A stretch of DNA of 36,543 bases from Sphingomonas sp. 28-63-12 (GTDB lineage Bacteria > Pseudomonadota > Alphaproteobacteria > Sphingomonadales > Sphingomonadaceae): NCBI GenBank assembly GCA_002281535.1, contig NCGD01000040.1:1-36543 (forward strand), written 5' to 3'. The notes beneath the pieces were generated by a model. The model was not told the DNA's origin. It did not search any database and was given only the letters and a program-made list of their open reading frames with translations. Below, piece by piece: positions 1-8,361 of this stretch. The position numbers and the translations under genes are program-made. The stretch's first letter is position 1, and each line of letters begins with the position of its first letter.

Positions 1-44
1 CCGGTTGGCGTGGAAAAAGCGCCTAGGCAAATGCGGCCACGCGG

Positions 45-458
45 TCAAGCCGCTCTATCGTCGGTATCATCGTGGCAGACGGCTTGCAGCTTGTTGCCGT
101 CTGGGTCGCGGACATAGGCGGCGTAATAATGTTGGTGATAATGGGGACGCAGACCAGGCGGTCCTTCGTCGCTGCCACCGTGCGCCAGCGCAGCGGCGTG
201 GAACGCGTCAACCGCCGCCCGATCGGGCGCCAGCAAGGCGGTGTGGTTGCCGTTGCCGGTGCTGGCAGCCTTGCCGTTAAATGGGGAGACGATAAAAATC
301 TTCTGCCCGTCCAGCGTGCCATAGACGATCGCGCCCGGCATTTCGAACGGCATGGTCAGACCAAGCATGGCCATCACCGGCGCGTAAAAGGCGCGGGCTC
401 GCTCAATGTCGTTGGTGCCGAGCGTGATGTGGCTGAAGATGGCGTGTCGCTCCCTCAA
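45..458 (-). CDS. VOC (glyoxalase/bleomycin-resistance fold) family protein
   Basis: A 137-residue single-domain protein of the vicinal oxygen chelate superfamily. The first strand reads FSHITLGTND, a central GNHTALLAPD carries a second His, and the end has the family signature VRDPDGNKLQAVCH. In many relatives the last motif reads NKIEAVCH, where Glu is a metal ligand. Here it is Gln, so metal binding or catalysis may differ. No ATG lies ahead of the first beta strand. The only fitting start is TTG at 458, which overlaps the recJ stop (TTGA), so it is probably translated by coupling to recJ. The substrate is unknown. Family relatives include glyoxalases, dioxygenases and fosfomycin or bleomycin resistance proteins, and none can be chosen from sequence alone. 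Confidence 0.85.
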   Translation of the reverse strand: MRERHAIFSHITLGTNDIERARAFYAPVMAMLGLTMPFEMPGAIVYGTLDGQKIFIVSPFNGKAASTGNGNHTALLAPDRAAVDAFHAAALAHGGSDEGPPGLRPHYHQHYYAAYVRDPDGNKLQAVCHDDTDDRAA

Positions 459-2218
459 TCGGCCCAGGCTGCATCGTCGAGATGGATCTCTGCGGCGTTA
501 CGCCCGTTCCAGTCGTCGATTTTTGCGCGCCCGGCGATCCACAATCGTCGGTGCGGCGGGGCACCGAGCAGCGCCAGACCGAGCGGGGTGTCGGCCTGGC
601 GGAAGGCGACCGTCTTGATGCTCTTGCCGTCATCGCCCGCCACGACGGCGCGGACATGGCCGTTGCCGACGATATCGGCCTTGATCACCCGCACCGGCCC
701 GGCGGCCACGCGCGGGGCTGGCCAGCCCATGCCATAGGGGCCGCCCTGATCGAGCGAAGCGACCAGTGCCGGGGTCACGCCGCCCGGGGCGATCAGGGCG
801 TCGACTAGCAAGGCCCGGTCACCGGCCGAGCGCGCCACGCCAGCGGCGAGCCGCTCTTCGAGGAAGTCGCCAAAGCTGCCGATCCGATCGACCGCGATCG
901 TCAGGCCCGCCGCCATCGCATGGCCGCCGCCGGCGATGAGCAGGCCATGCTCCTTGGCAGCAAGCACCGCATTGCCCAGATCAACGCCCGAGATGGATCG
1001 GCCCGATCCCTTGCCGATGCCTGCGTCATCAAGCGCGATGACGATGGCGGGGCGGCCAAATTTTTCCTTGAGCCGCCCAGCGACGATGCCGATCACCCCG
1101 GGATGCCAGCCTTCGCCCGCAACGACGATGACGGCGCGATTGGCCTGGCTGGCGGCCATCGCTTCGGCGGTGATCTGGACCTCGGTCTCGATCGCGCGGC
1201 GTTCCTCGTTGAGCCGATCGAGCTCGGCCGCGATGGCGCGGGCCTCTTCGGGGTCGCGGGTGGTAAGCAGGCGCACGCCCAGGTCGGACTTGCCCACCCG
1301 GCCGCCGGCATTAATGCGCGGCCCCAGCGCAAAGCCAAGATCGGTCGCGGTCGGCGACCGGGTCAGGCGGCTCGCCTCGATCAGCGCGTTGAGGCCAATA
1401 TTGCGGCGCGCGGCCATGACCTTCAGCCCCTGCGCGACAAAGGCCCGGTTGAGGCCCCTGAGCGCCGCCACATCGGCAACGGTGCCGAGCGCGACGATAT
1501 CGAGCAGGTCGAGCAGCCGTGGCTCGGGACGGGTGCTGAAATGGCCCCTGACGCGCAGGGTGCGGATGAGCGCCGCGCCGAGCAGGAAGGCGACCCCAAC
1601 AGCGGCGAGATGGCCGTGCGCGGCGCCTGCGCCCTCATCGCGACGGTTCGGGTTGACCAGGGCATAGGCGAGCGGCAGCGCCGTCGCGCATTGGTGGTGA
1701 TCGACGACGATGACATCAACCCCCGCGGCTCGTGCCATTTCGAGCGCCTCGAATGCCTGTGCGCCGCAATCGACCGTCACGATCAACGACGCGCCACCCG
1801 CCGCGATCTTGACCAGCGCTTCTCCCGAAGGGCCATAGCCCTCCATCAGCCGATCGGGGATATAGGCCCTTGCCTCCAGGCCGAGATCGCGCAGCAACAG
1901 GATCATCAGCGCGGCCGATGTCGCGCCGTCGACATCATAATCGCCAAAGATGGTGACATTCTCTCCGGCGATGATCGCCGCGGCCAGCCGGTCGGCGGCG
2001 CGCTCCATATCGTTGAAGATCGACGGATCGGGCATGAATGCGCGGATGCTGGGCGCCTTGTGTGCGTCAAGCTCCTCGCGGGGGCAGCCGCGCGCCATCA
2101 GCAACTGCGTGACGAGATCGTCAGGCGCGTAATCGGGATCGCGGGCATCGGCGCTGAGCGCGCGCCAGCGCCAGGGCTGGCCGAGGATCGAGCGGGTGAT
2201 ATTGAGGACAGTGTTCAT
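455..2218 (-). CDS. recJ: single-stranded-DNA-specific exonuclease RecJ
   Basis: 587 residues, the usual RecJ length. RecJ is a 5'-3' single-strand DNA exonuclease acting in recombination (RecF pathway), mismatch repair and base excision repair in the cytoplasm. The DHH phosphoesterase motifs are intact: GDYDVDGAT with Asp93, Asp95 and Asp97, TVDCG near 148, and VVDHHQ with Asp173-His174-His175. The DHHA1 domain follows with GGGHAMAAG near residue 425, and an OB-like C-terminal region completes the protein. The start is ATG at 2218. It lies 53 bases downstream of a TPR-like secreted protein on the same strand, and its stop overlaps the start of the VOC gene, so the three may be co-transcribed. 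I see no defect in the frame. Confidence 0.97.
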   Translation of the reverse strand: MNTVLNITRSILGQPWRWRALSADARDPDYAPDDLVTQLLMARGCPREELDAHKAPSIRAFMPDPSIFNDMERAADRLAAAIIAGENVTIFGDYDVDGATSAALMILLLRDLGLEARAYIPDRLMEGYGPSGEALVKIAAGGASLIVTVDCGAQAFEALEMARAAGVDVIVVDHHQCATALPLAYALVNPNRRDEGAGAAHGHLAAVGVAFLLGAALIRTLRVRGHFSTRPEPRLLDLLDIVALGTVADVAALRGLNRAFVAQGLKVMAARRNIGLNALIEASRLTRSPTATDLGFALGPRINAGGRVGKSDLGVRLLTTRDPEEARAIAAELDRLNEERRAIETEVQITAEAMAASQANRAVIVVAGEGWHPGVIGIVAGRLKEKFGRPAIVIALDDAGIGKGSGRSISGVDLGNAVLAAKEHGLLIAGGGHAMAAGLTIAVDRIGSFGDFLEERLAAGVARSAGDRALLVDALIAPGGVTPALVASLDQGGPYGMGWPAPRVAAGPVRVIKADIVGNGHVRAVVAGDDGKSIKTVAFRQADTPLGLALLGAPPHRRLWIAGRAKIDDWNGRNAAEIHLDDAAWAD

Positions 2219-2271
2219 TGTGGCGGACGGTAGCCGGTTGGCACTCGCTCGCCAATGCCGGCGGGCCGCCG

Positions 2272-3213
2272 TCAGCGTCGTCGCGCGCGCTCGCGCTGGT
2301 CATCCTGGGCGACGATCAGCCGCTGGGTCCTGTCGATACCGGCATCGAAATCGGCGCGGTCACGCGGCCGCAGGTCTGCGGCCCGGCGATACTGCGCCAG
2401 TGCCGCCGGATAGTCGCCGCGCGCCTCCGCGCAGATGCCGAGATCATAGACGATGATCGCCTGATCCGGCAGTGCGCCATTGATCGCGGCGAAGGCCTGG
2501 CACGCTTCGGGAAGGTTCCGCTGGGTCAGCTTGATCGCTGCCTTGAAAGTGGCGGCGACGTCCTTTGGCATGCCGCTACGGCTTTCGTAGAAGCGCAGCG
2601 CATAGCGTTCGGTATAGGGCGCAATCTCGTGGGCAGTCTCGGCCGCGATCGAATCGATCATGCCGCGGATGATGCCCTCGACCGGGCCAGGGGCATTGGT
2701 GCCGGGACACCAGGTGATTTCGTCATGGCGCGACTTGCGGTTCGAATAGGCGACCGATCCGTTGCGAGCGCGGGCGATCCGAAGATCGGCCACCACGTCG
2801 ATGGACCGTTTTCGGCAGATGATTTCGATCTTCTGCTTCTTGGTGCATTTATCGTCGACTTTTTCGACGCATTCCTCGCGTTGCTGGGCATCGCGATTTT
2901 CGTTGATCTCGGTTGAAACAAGGCCCGACAAGATGCCGTCGGCGTCGGATGGACCGACACCGGACCGCGGGGACAGCGATACGACCGAAAAATGCGCTGG
3001 GGCGCTGCCATCGCCCGCTAGCGCCCGCTCGAGCGCAATCGACAGGGCCGGGCCATCGCCACCGTCGAACCGATCGATCGCCATGCGCCTCAGAAAGCTT
3101 GCATCGCGATAGGCAGCGGGGAAATTTCCCGTCAGCGTCACGCTTTCGGCCAATCCTGCACCAGCGAAACCGGCAATGCCTGCCACCGCCGCCAACACGA
3201 TCCTTTTGCGCAT
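2272..3213 (-). CDS. secreted protein with C-terminal TPR-like repeats, function unknown
   Basis: About 313 residues from ATG 3213. That start is chosen because it opens a clear Sec signal peptide (MRKRIV, a hydrophobic AAVAGIAGFAGAG core, then LAES). The mature N-terminal part (SVTLTGNFPAAYRD) resembles a small domain of unknown function. The middle contains Cys residues in ECVEKVDDKCTKKQ and CRKR that could form disulfides. The last 90 residues look like one or two TPR units (QAIIVYDLGICAEARGDYPAALAQ), a fold used for protein contacts. It is probably periplasmic. It precedes recJ by 53 bases on the same strand, which gives no functional clue. Other in-frame codons run further upstream but lack a signal sequence. 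Confidence 0.7.
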   Translation of the reverse strand: MRKRIVLAAVAGIAGFAGAGLAESVTLTGNFPAAYRDASFLRRMAIDRFDGGDGPALSIALERALAGDGSAPAHFSVVSLSPRSGVGPSDADGILSGLVSTEINENRDAQQREECVEKVDDKCTKKQKIEIICRKRSIDVVADLRIARARNGSVAYSNRKSRHDEITWCPGTNAPGPVEGIIRGMIDSIAAETAHEIAPYTERYALRFYESRSGMPKDVAATFKAAIKLTQRNLPEACQAFAAINGALPDQAIIVYDLGICAEARGDYPAALAQYRRAADLRPRDRADFDAGIDRTQRLIVAQDDQRERARRR

Positions 3214-3379
3214 GGCCGCTGCCCCCCCACTTAAACTGGAGCTTAAGAGATGGCGCGGGGCCGGGCAAGATGGCCGATGGCCCGGCAACGCGGGCAGTGG
3301 ACTTTGCTGCACGCATCGCCGAACCTTGCGCCGCCGGCGCTTTCGTCCGGTGCGTTTCGAGACGATTGCCTTGCCCGAT

Positions 3380-4630
3380 ATGCCGACCAGCCCCGTCGAT
3401 TCCGCCCCGCTCTGGGCACCACCGCTCGCCGCCGCCGTGCCGCGCGATCTCTGCACTGATTGCGGCATTTCGCGCACGCCCGAGCATAAACGCTGCGGCA
3501 TCGCCTGCCAGTTCATCAAGCCTGACTATCCCGCGATGGAAGCACGGGTCCATGGTCGCGCGCGCGATCCCGGGACGAACGACGAACTGTTCTTCGGCCC
3601 CTATCGCCAAATGTACCGGGCCAGGCTCGGCACGGCACTGGCCGGCGCGCAATGGACCGGAATCACCACGCGGCTTGCCGAAAAATTGCTCGAGACCGGC
3701 GCGGTCGATGCGGTGCTGACGATGGCCCCCGATCCAGACGATCGCTGGAAGCCCGTGCCGGTGCTGGTCACGCGCCCCGAGGGAATGGCACAGGTGCGCG
3801 GCATGCGGATGGGCTATGCACCTTTGCTGGCGCTGCTCCAGCCGGCCAGCGACGCGGGATACAAGCGGATCGCGGTTATCGGCATTCCCTGCCAGGTTCA
3901 TGCCTTGCGCAAGATCGAGGATAGCCTGCGGTTTGAGCGGCTTTATGTCATCGGCACGCCCTGTTCGGACAATACCACCACCGAACGCTTCCACGAATTT
4001 CTCGCGCTGCTCGCCGATGACCCCGATACGATCACCTATCTCGAATTTCGCGCCGATTACCACGTCGAGCTGCGCTTCACCGATGGTCGGGTGAAGGCTA
4101 TTCCGTTCCTGCAATTGCCGATATCGAAGCTGCCGCCCGATTTCTTCCCGCTGACCTGCCGGACCTGCGTCGATTACACCAATGTCCTCGCCGATCTGAC
4201 CGTGGGCTATATGGCTGGCGAGGGGGAGCAATGGCTCGTCGTCCGCAATGCGCGGGGCGAGGAACTGGTCAAGCTGCTGGGGGACGAGGTGAAGCTTGCT
4301 CCGCCCGGCAATGCTGGCAAGCGGGCGAGTGCGGTCAAGGGCTTCATCTTGAATGTCGAGCGCGCCGCAGGCGGGCTGCCGCTCAGGCGGATGCCGGAAT
4401 GGGTGCGGCCGATCGTCGGCTGGCTGATGCCGCGCTTCGGCCCGCGCGGGCTGGAATTTGCGCGCACCCGGGTGGAGATGAAAGCAGCCGAGACGGTGGT
4501 CCATCTGCGCCGCGAAAAGCCGCGCCGGATGAAATCGATGATCCCCGCGCATATCTGGGCGCTGGTTGCGCCCTATGGCCTGGTGCCGGGTGAAGGGGAG
4601 GTAGCCGGCGATCCCGAGGAGACGCGCTAG
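3380..4630 (+). CDS. coenzyme F420 hydrogenase/dehydrogenase beta subunit-like iron-sulfur flavoprotein
   Basis: About 416 residues of the FrhB/FdhB C-terminal family, which includes 7-hydroxymethyl chlorophyll a reductase and the BciB-type vinyl reductases. These are flavin and [4Fe-4S] proteins that move electrons between ferredoxin-like donors and organic substrates. The N-terminus has a Cys cluster motif (CTDCG at 25-29 then CGIAC at 39-43). The centre has IGIPCQVHALRKIED and the C-terminal part FPLTCRTCVDYTN, all typical of the family. The start at ATG 3380 places the Cys motif near the N-terminus as in relatives. GTG 3350 is an in-frame alternative, and neither has a strong ribosome binding site. 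It is divergent from the TPR gene and converges with the oxygenase gene. The substrate cannot be told, and no photosynthesis or F420 biosynthesis gene is nearby. Confidence 0.85.
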   Translation: MPTSPVDSAPLWAPPLAAAVPRDLCTDCGISRTPEHKRCGIACQFIKPDYPAMEARVHGRARDPGTNDELFFGPYRQMYRARLGTALAGAQWTGITTRLAEKLLETGAVDAVLTMAPDPDDRWKPVPVLVTRPEGMAQVRGMRMGYAPLLALLQPASDAGYKRIAVIGIPCQVHALRKIEDSLRFERLYVIGTPCSDNTTTERFHEFLALLADDPDTITYLEFRADYHVELRFTDGRVKAIPFLQLPISKLPPDFFPLTCRTCVDYTNVLADLTVGYMAGEGEQWLVVRNARGEELVKLLGDEVKLAPPGNAGKRASAVKGFILNVERAAGGLPLRRMPEWVRPIVGWLMPRFGPRGLEFARTRVEMKAAETVVHLRREKPRRMKSMIPAHIWALVAPYGLVPGEGEVAGDPEETR

Positions 4631-5304
4631 CCCTTGATCCAGCGATCCTCACGAAACCATTTGGTGATCACATATTTGACGCCCTTGATCACCGGCATCC
4701 CCTCGTGGAGGGTGAGCTGGTTGGGGCTGCCATCGGCGCTCATATTGTTCCAGGCGAGCAGCAGGCCACGTTTTGGCGCGATGCGGATGCCCGCCTGCGG
4801 AAACCAGGTCGCGCCGCCTTCCTCGACATCGTTGAGATAGACCATCGCCGTCCAGGTCCGCTGTCCGCCATCCTGGCGGACGCGCTCCCAATAGCTTTCG
4901 GTATGGAAGAAATAATCGTGGTGCGCGCGGAATTGCTGGCCGGGAGCATATCGCTGGCCCTGCATCGTCTCGCCATAAAGCGGATCGAGCCCGAGTAGCA
5001 TCGCGATGCTCTCGTCAATTGGCCGGACATCGGGCGACCAGCGATCCATGTCGCAGCTTTCGCTGGTGCGGAAATTCTCCTCGGGCCGGTCACTGAGCAA
5101 GGTTGATGGTCGCCGGTTGGTGTCGATCAGCCCGATCAGCCGCTTGCAACACGCCGCATCGAGGTAATCGTCATGATAATAGACCTGGACCCCGGGGATC
5201 ACGACGTGATGCATGGCGGGATTGGCGGCGAGCCGCTGGCCGACTTGCGCGCCGATATGGGCGCGCAGCGGGGACGTCAGGCTGGGCTTGTTGAACAGTT
5301 TCAT
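4627..5304 (-). CDS. 2OG-Fe(II) oxygenase, prolyl 4-hydroxylase alpha-subunit family
   Basis: About 225 residues with a P4Hc double-stranded beta-helix. The segment FRTSESCDM precedes the core, as in prolyl 4-hydroxylases. The iron triad is visible as His and Asp of RAHHDYFFH and the distal His of LTLHEGMPV. The following Lys in VIKGVKYVITKW is the expected 2-oxoglutarate anchor. Such enzymes hydroxylate proline or other residues using O2, 2-oxoglutarate and Fe(II). The protein substrate is not known. I use ATG 5304 (MKLFNKP). GTG 5316 is in frame four codons earlier and has no better ribosome binding site. The stop TAG is on the same CTAG tetramer that ends the facing FrhB-like gene. Confidence 0.9.
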   Translation of the reverse strand: MKLFNKPSLTSPLRAHIGAQVGQRLAANPAMHHVVIPGVQVYYHDDYLDAACCKRLIGLIDTNRRPSTLLSDRPEENFRTSESCDMDRWSPDVRPIDESIAMLLGLDPLYGETMQGQRYAPGQQFRAHHDYFFHTESYWERVRQDGGQRTWTAMVYLNDVEEGGATWFPQAGIRIAPKRGLLLAWNNMSADGSPNQLTLHEGMPVIKGVKYVITKWFREDRWIKG

Positions 5305-5333
5305 CGCGGTAATCACTCTGCCGGGGAGCGCAT

Positions 5334-5370
5334 AAAAAGCAAGGCCCGGTGGTTACCCACCGAGCCTTGC
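5334..5370 (-). terminator. intrinsic terminator after the RcnB-family gene
   Basis: On the minus strand a long hairpin covers 5370-5339. It has outer arms GCAAGGC/GCCTTGC, one mismatch, inner arms CGGTGG/CCACCG and a four-base loop. It is followed directly by TTTTT at 5338-5334. It lies 31 bases beyond the RcnB-family stop and before the start of the oxygenase gene, so it should end the upstream transcript. This is the clearest intrinsic terminator in the window. Confidence 0.9.
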
Positions 5371-5401
5371 CCTTCGCGACGAACGAACGGCGTTGAGGCG
5401 A

Positions 5402-6427
5402 TTACCAGAAGATATCGTACACAGTATCAACAACATAGCCGGTACGAATATCGACGAGTAGCGCGTCGTTATAATAGCGGACCCATTCATAGGGGCCGTA
5501 AGCCGGCGGCAGGCGATAATATTCGGGATCGTCGATCCAGTAGCTCTGGTTGAACAGGATGCTGCTCAGCGTGAAGCCGATGCCGAACCGCCGATAGCCA
5601 TAGTTCCAGCCATAGGGGGCATAATAGCGCGGTAGCTGGAAGGCGTTGCGGTTATAGCCGCGATAGCCCTGCCAGTTATATTGCTGATTCTGCCGCCAGT
5701 TGCGGTTCCAGTTGCCCTGGTTGGAATATTCGCGCCCGCGATAATCATTGCCGCGGTTGCGGTTCCCATAGGCCTGGCCGCGATAGCCGTTCTGGACCTG
5801 GCCGTTCTGCTCGAACCGCTGGCCCTGCCGGAAATCCTGGCGATCGTTACGGCGATCCCCGCGGAAGTCCTGGCGATCGTCACGGCGATCCTGCCGATAG
5901 GCCGGCGGCGTCACCGCTCCATTCTGGAACGCATTGCGATCCTGCTGACGATCCTGACGGAATGCCTGGCCGTCTTGCTGCCGGTCCTGCCGAAACGCCT
6001 GGCGATCCTGCTGGAAATTGCGCTGCTGCACTGGGGCCGCCTGCTGCTGCTGGACGGGGGCCTGCTGCTGCGGGACATAGGCAGGCCGATCCGGGCGTTG
6101 AAACTGCTGCTGCTGCTGCTGCTGCGGGGCCTGTTGTGACCGATCGACTTCCGGGCCACCGCCAAAGCGCCGGCCGCCATTGCCGTCCCCGCCCCGCTGA
6201 CGGAAGCCACCCCGGTCGGACTGGCCGGCCGCTGCAAGCTGGGTCTGCATTTGTGGTTGGGCCTGTGGTTGAACCTGTGGTTGAACCTGGGGCTGGATCT
6301 GAGCCCGCTGGGGCCGGCCCTCGCTGCGATCAACAGTCCGCTCAACAGGCTCATCCTGCCGCGCCATCGCAGCGCTGGGCAGCATGGCGGTCGCCGCCAG
6401 CAGGGTCACCAGTAACGATCTACGCAT
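5402..6427 (-). CDS. RcnB-family protein, secreted, Gln/Arg-rich
   Basis: 341 residues from ATG 6427, which has a good GGAGG ribosome binding site nine bases upstream and a signal peptide (MRRSLLVTLLAATAML..AMARQ). The long middle is low-complexity: a VQPQ-type repeat near 35-55, a run of seven Gln, then Arg/Gln/Asp-rich units of the FRQDRQQD kind, followed by an Asn/Arg/Tyr-rich stretch. The C-terminal 70 residues match the RcnB domain (RLPPAYGPYEWVRYYNDALL then DIRTGYVVDTVY). RcnB of E. coli is a periplasmic protein that helps control nickel and cobalt efflux. Sphingomonads carry many proteins with only this domain, so metal function is unproven. No rcnA or rcnR gene is nearby. A strong terminator follows. 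Confidence 0.85.
   Translation of the reverse strand: MRRSLLVTLLAATAMLPSAAMARQDEPVERTVDRSEGRPQRAQIQPQVQPQVQPQAQPQMQTQLAAAGQSDRGGFRQRGGDGNGGRRFGGGPEVDRSQQAPQQQQQQQFQRPDRPAYVPQQQAPVQQQQAAPVQQRNFQQDRQAFRQDRQQDGQAFRQDRQQDRNAFQNGAVTPPAYRQDRRDDRQDFRGDRRNDRQDFRQGQRFEQNGQVQNGYRGQAYGNRNRGNDYRGREYSNQGNWNRNWRQNQQYNWQGYRGYNRNAFQLPRYYAPYGWNYGYRRFGIGFTLSSILFNQSYWIDDPEYYRLPPAYGPYEWVRYYNDALLVDIRTGYVVDTVYDIFW
6104..6124. repeat. CTG trinucleotide run coding poly-Gln
   Basis: About seven CTG units on the plus strand encode a Gln run on the minus strand inside the RcnB-family gene. Slippage here would change length by whole codons and keep the frame. Confidence 0.8.
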
Positions 6428-6543
6428 AACTACCTCCAAGTAAACGCGCCTGCCGATGATCCGGTGCTGCGATGGAACGGTACTGCCAGTACTGCGATGA
6501 GCCGTTTCTGAATTGCGGTGTAAGGTTAATGAAAGGAATCTCT

Positions 6544-7086
6544 TCAGCGTCGCGGCGGGGTGAGGGCGGGAATCTCCCGCGCGGCGGCCGCGTGATCTAT
6601 ATCGGGGCGGACATTGTTGGCGATCGTCTCGTCGCCGCGCTGGACGCGCGCTGCCAGCTGGATCGCTTCGATGATCCGGGGATAGATGCCGCAGCGGCAC
6701 AAATTAGTGATCGCCGCTTCGATCTCTTCCTCGGACGGATCATTGTTCTGCTTGATCAGAATCGCAGCCGCCATGATCATGCCGGGCACGCAAAATCCGC
6801 ACTGCGGCACATTCTTGGCGATAAAGGCCTGTTGCACGGGGTGCGCCCGGTCGCGCGACAACGCCTCGATCGTCGTCACGAAGCTGCCCTCGATCGATCC
6901 GATCGTCGCCTGGCACGATCGCACCGCCTCCCCGTCGATATCGACGGTGCAGGCGCCGCACTGGCCAGTGCCACAGCCATATTTGGTGCCGGTGAGGTTG
7001 GAGGCATCGCGCAGCGCCCACAGCAAGGGCGTTTTCGGATCGAGCCGATACTGGACCGGCTGGTTGTTCACCGTGAAGCGGGTCAT
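6544..7086 (-). CDS. [2Fe-2S]-binding subunit of a xanthine oxidase-family molybdenum hydroxylase
   Basis: 180 residues. The N-terminal plant-type ferredoxin domain has Cys38, Cys43, Cys46 and Cys58 (YGCGTGQCGACTV..RSC). The C-terminal helical [2Fe-2S] domain has Cys96, Cys99, Cys130 and Cys132 (CGFC..NLCRC). This is the small subunit of two- or three-subunit enzymes such as isoquinoline 1-oxidoreductase (IorA) or aldehyde dehydrogenases, which hand electrons from the molybdopterin subunit to acceptors. Both clusters look intact. About 20 extra residues follow the usual end. No large molybdopterin subunit or FAD subunit gene lies in this window. The gene instead overlaps the stop of the CoA-transferase gene (ATGA), so it is translationally coupled to it. 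The partner must be encoded elsewhere or be absent. Confidence 0.93.
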   Translation of the reverse strand: MTRFTVNNQPVQYRLDPKTPLLWALRDASNLTGTKYGCGTGQCGACTVDIDGEAVRSCQATIGSIEGSFVTTIEALSRDRAHPVQQAFIAKNVPQCGFCVPGMIMAAAILIKQNNDPSEEEIEAAITNLCRCGIYPRIIEAIQLAARVQRGDETIANNVRPDIDHAAAAREIPALTPPRR

Positions 7087-8207
7087 GGCGTGGTTCCTTG
7101 GGCGGGACGGGGCGGGCTGGCATGGTCGGCGACCATCCGCGCGCCGTCAATCACGATCGGGCTGGCAACACCGGGCAGGCCGTCACGCATGATCTGCATG
7201 CCCCGTGCGATCACCTGGGGGTCGGCGAACACTTCGTCGACCCGGTTGATCGGCCCGGCCGGCACGCCCGCCACCTCGAGCGCCTCATACAGATCAGCCT
7301 TGCGCCAGGTGACAATCGTGGCGGTCAGCGCAGCGATCAGCGCGGCACGGTTGCCAACCCGCGCCGGATTGGTCGCGAAGCGCGCATCATCGGCGAGCGG
7401 CAGTTTGAGCACGTCGCACAGCTTGCGGAACTGCCCGTCATTGCCGACCGCAATGATCAAATCGCCATCGGCGCAGACGAAGGATTGATACGGCGCCAAG
7501 TTGGCATGGCCATTGCCCATGCGGTGCGGCACCACGCCCGATGCCATCCAGTTGAGCGCCTGGTTGGCGAGCACCGCCACCTGCGTATCGAGCAGCGCCA
7601 TGTCGATCTGCGCGCCCTTTCCCGTCGCGTCGCGCTGGCGCAGGGCCGCCAGGATCGCGACCGCCGAATAGACGCCAGTGAAGATGTCGGCATAGGCGAT
7701 GCCCGATTTCTGCGGCGCGCCGTCGGGCTCGCCGGTCATCGACATGATCCCGCCCATGCCCTGGATGATGAAGTCGTATCCGGCGCGGTGGGCATAGGGG
7801 CCCGTTTGGCCGAAGCCGGTCACCGAACAGGTGATCAGGCGCGGGTTGATCGCGGACAGGCTGGCATGATCGAGGCCATATTTGGCGAGCCCGCCAACCT
7901 TGTAATTCTCGATCACGACATCAGCGTCGGCGATCAGTGTGCGGACCTGCGCCTGTCCCTCGGGCGTGGCGATATCGATCGCGACCGATGATTTGCCGCG
8001 ATTGGTCGAATGATAATAAGCCGCGTCCAGATTGGTCCCGTCCGGCCCGATCATGAAGGGCGGCCCCCAGTGGCGCGTATCATCGCCAGCACCGGGGCGT
8101 TCGACCTTCACGACTTCTGCGCCCAGATCAGCGAGCAACTGCCCGCACCACGGCCCGGCCAGGATGCGCGCGAGTTCGATGACCTTGATGCCGGTGAGCG
8201 GCTTCAT
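7083..8207 (-). CDS. CaiB/BaiF family (class III) CoA-transferase
   Basis: 374 residues from ATG 8207, chosen because MKPLTGIKVIELARILAGPW is the standard family N-terminus and a GAGG ribosome binding site precedes it. These enzymes move CoA between carboxylic acids through an aspartyl-CoA thioester. The catalytic Asp is likely the one in STNRGKSSVAIDIAT or a nearby position, but I could not fix it by alignment. The neighbour two genes upstream is gcdH. In other bacteria and in mammals a family III enzyme, succinyl-CoA:glutarate CoA-transferase, makes the glutaryl-CoA that GcdH uses, so that role is inferred here. The stop overlaps the start of the [2Fe-2S] subunit. Confidence 0.93.
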   Translation of the reverse strand: MKPLTGIKVIELARILAGPWCGQLLADLGAEVVKVERPGAGDDTRHWGPPFMIGPDGTNLDAAYYHSTNRGKSSVAIDIATPEGQAQVRTLIADADVVIENYKVGGLAKYGLDHASLSAINPRLITCSVTGFGQTGPYAHRAGYDFIIQGMGGIMSMTGEPDGAPQKSGIAYADIFTGVYSAVAILAALRQRDATGKGAQIDMALLDTQVAVLANQALNWMASGVVPHRMGNGHANLAPYQSFVCADGDLIIAVGNDGQFRKLCDVLKLPLADDARFATNPARVGNRAALIAALTATIVTWRKADLYEALEVAGVPAGPINRVDEVFADPQVIARGMQIMRDGLPGVASPIVIDGARMVADHASPPRPAQGTTP

Positions 8208-8234
8208 CCTCCCCGCCTCGCCAGTTTCGTCGGC

Positions 8235-8314
8235 GTCATCCCACCGAAAGCTGGGATCTTCCGGAGGCGCGCGGGTGCCCCGAACCGGGAGACCCCGGCC
8301 GTCGCCGGGGTGAC
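8235..8314. repeat. REP-like palindromic element between CoA-transferase and GNAT genes
   Basis: Two hairpins lie in one 80-base unit. The first, 8238-8257, has arms ATCCCA/TGGGAT around a GAAA loop. The second, 8292-8311, has arms ACCCCGGC/GCCGGGGT. The outer ends GTCATCCC (8235-8242) and GGGGTGAC (8307-8314) are near-complementary, so the whole unit can fold on itself. Similar dispersed GTCATCCC...GCTGGGAT palindromes occur in many alphaproteobacterial genomes. Confidence 0.7.
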
Positions 8315-8361
8315 GGCGCTGGGGAGAAGCAGCGGGAACGGGCTGGTAGGGGCGGGCATCA

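Noticed and set aside
920-2233. 437-codon open frame on plus strand
   Set aside because: It lies antisense to recJ, has Arg/Asp/Gly-rich shadow composition and no domain motif. recJ is certain.
2849-4552. 567-codon open frame on minus strand spanning two genes
   Set aside because: It crosses the real divergent promoter region and is a shadow of the FrhB-like and TPR genes in other frames.
6428-6700. N-terminal extension of the RcnB-family frame
   Set aside because: The signal peptide and the GGAGG site both fix the start at 6427.
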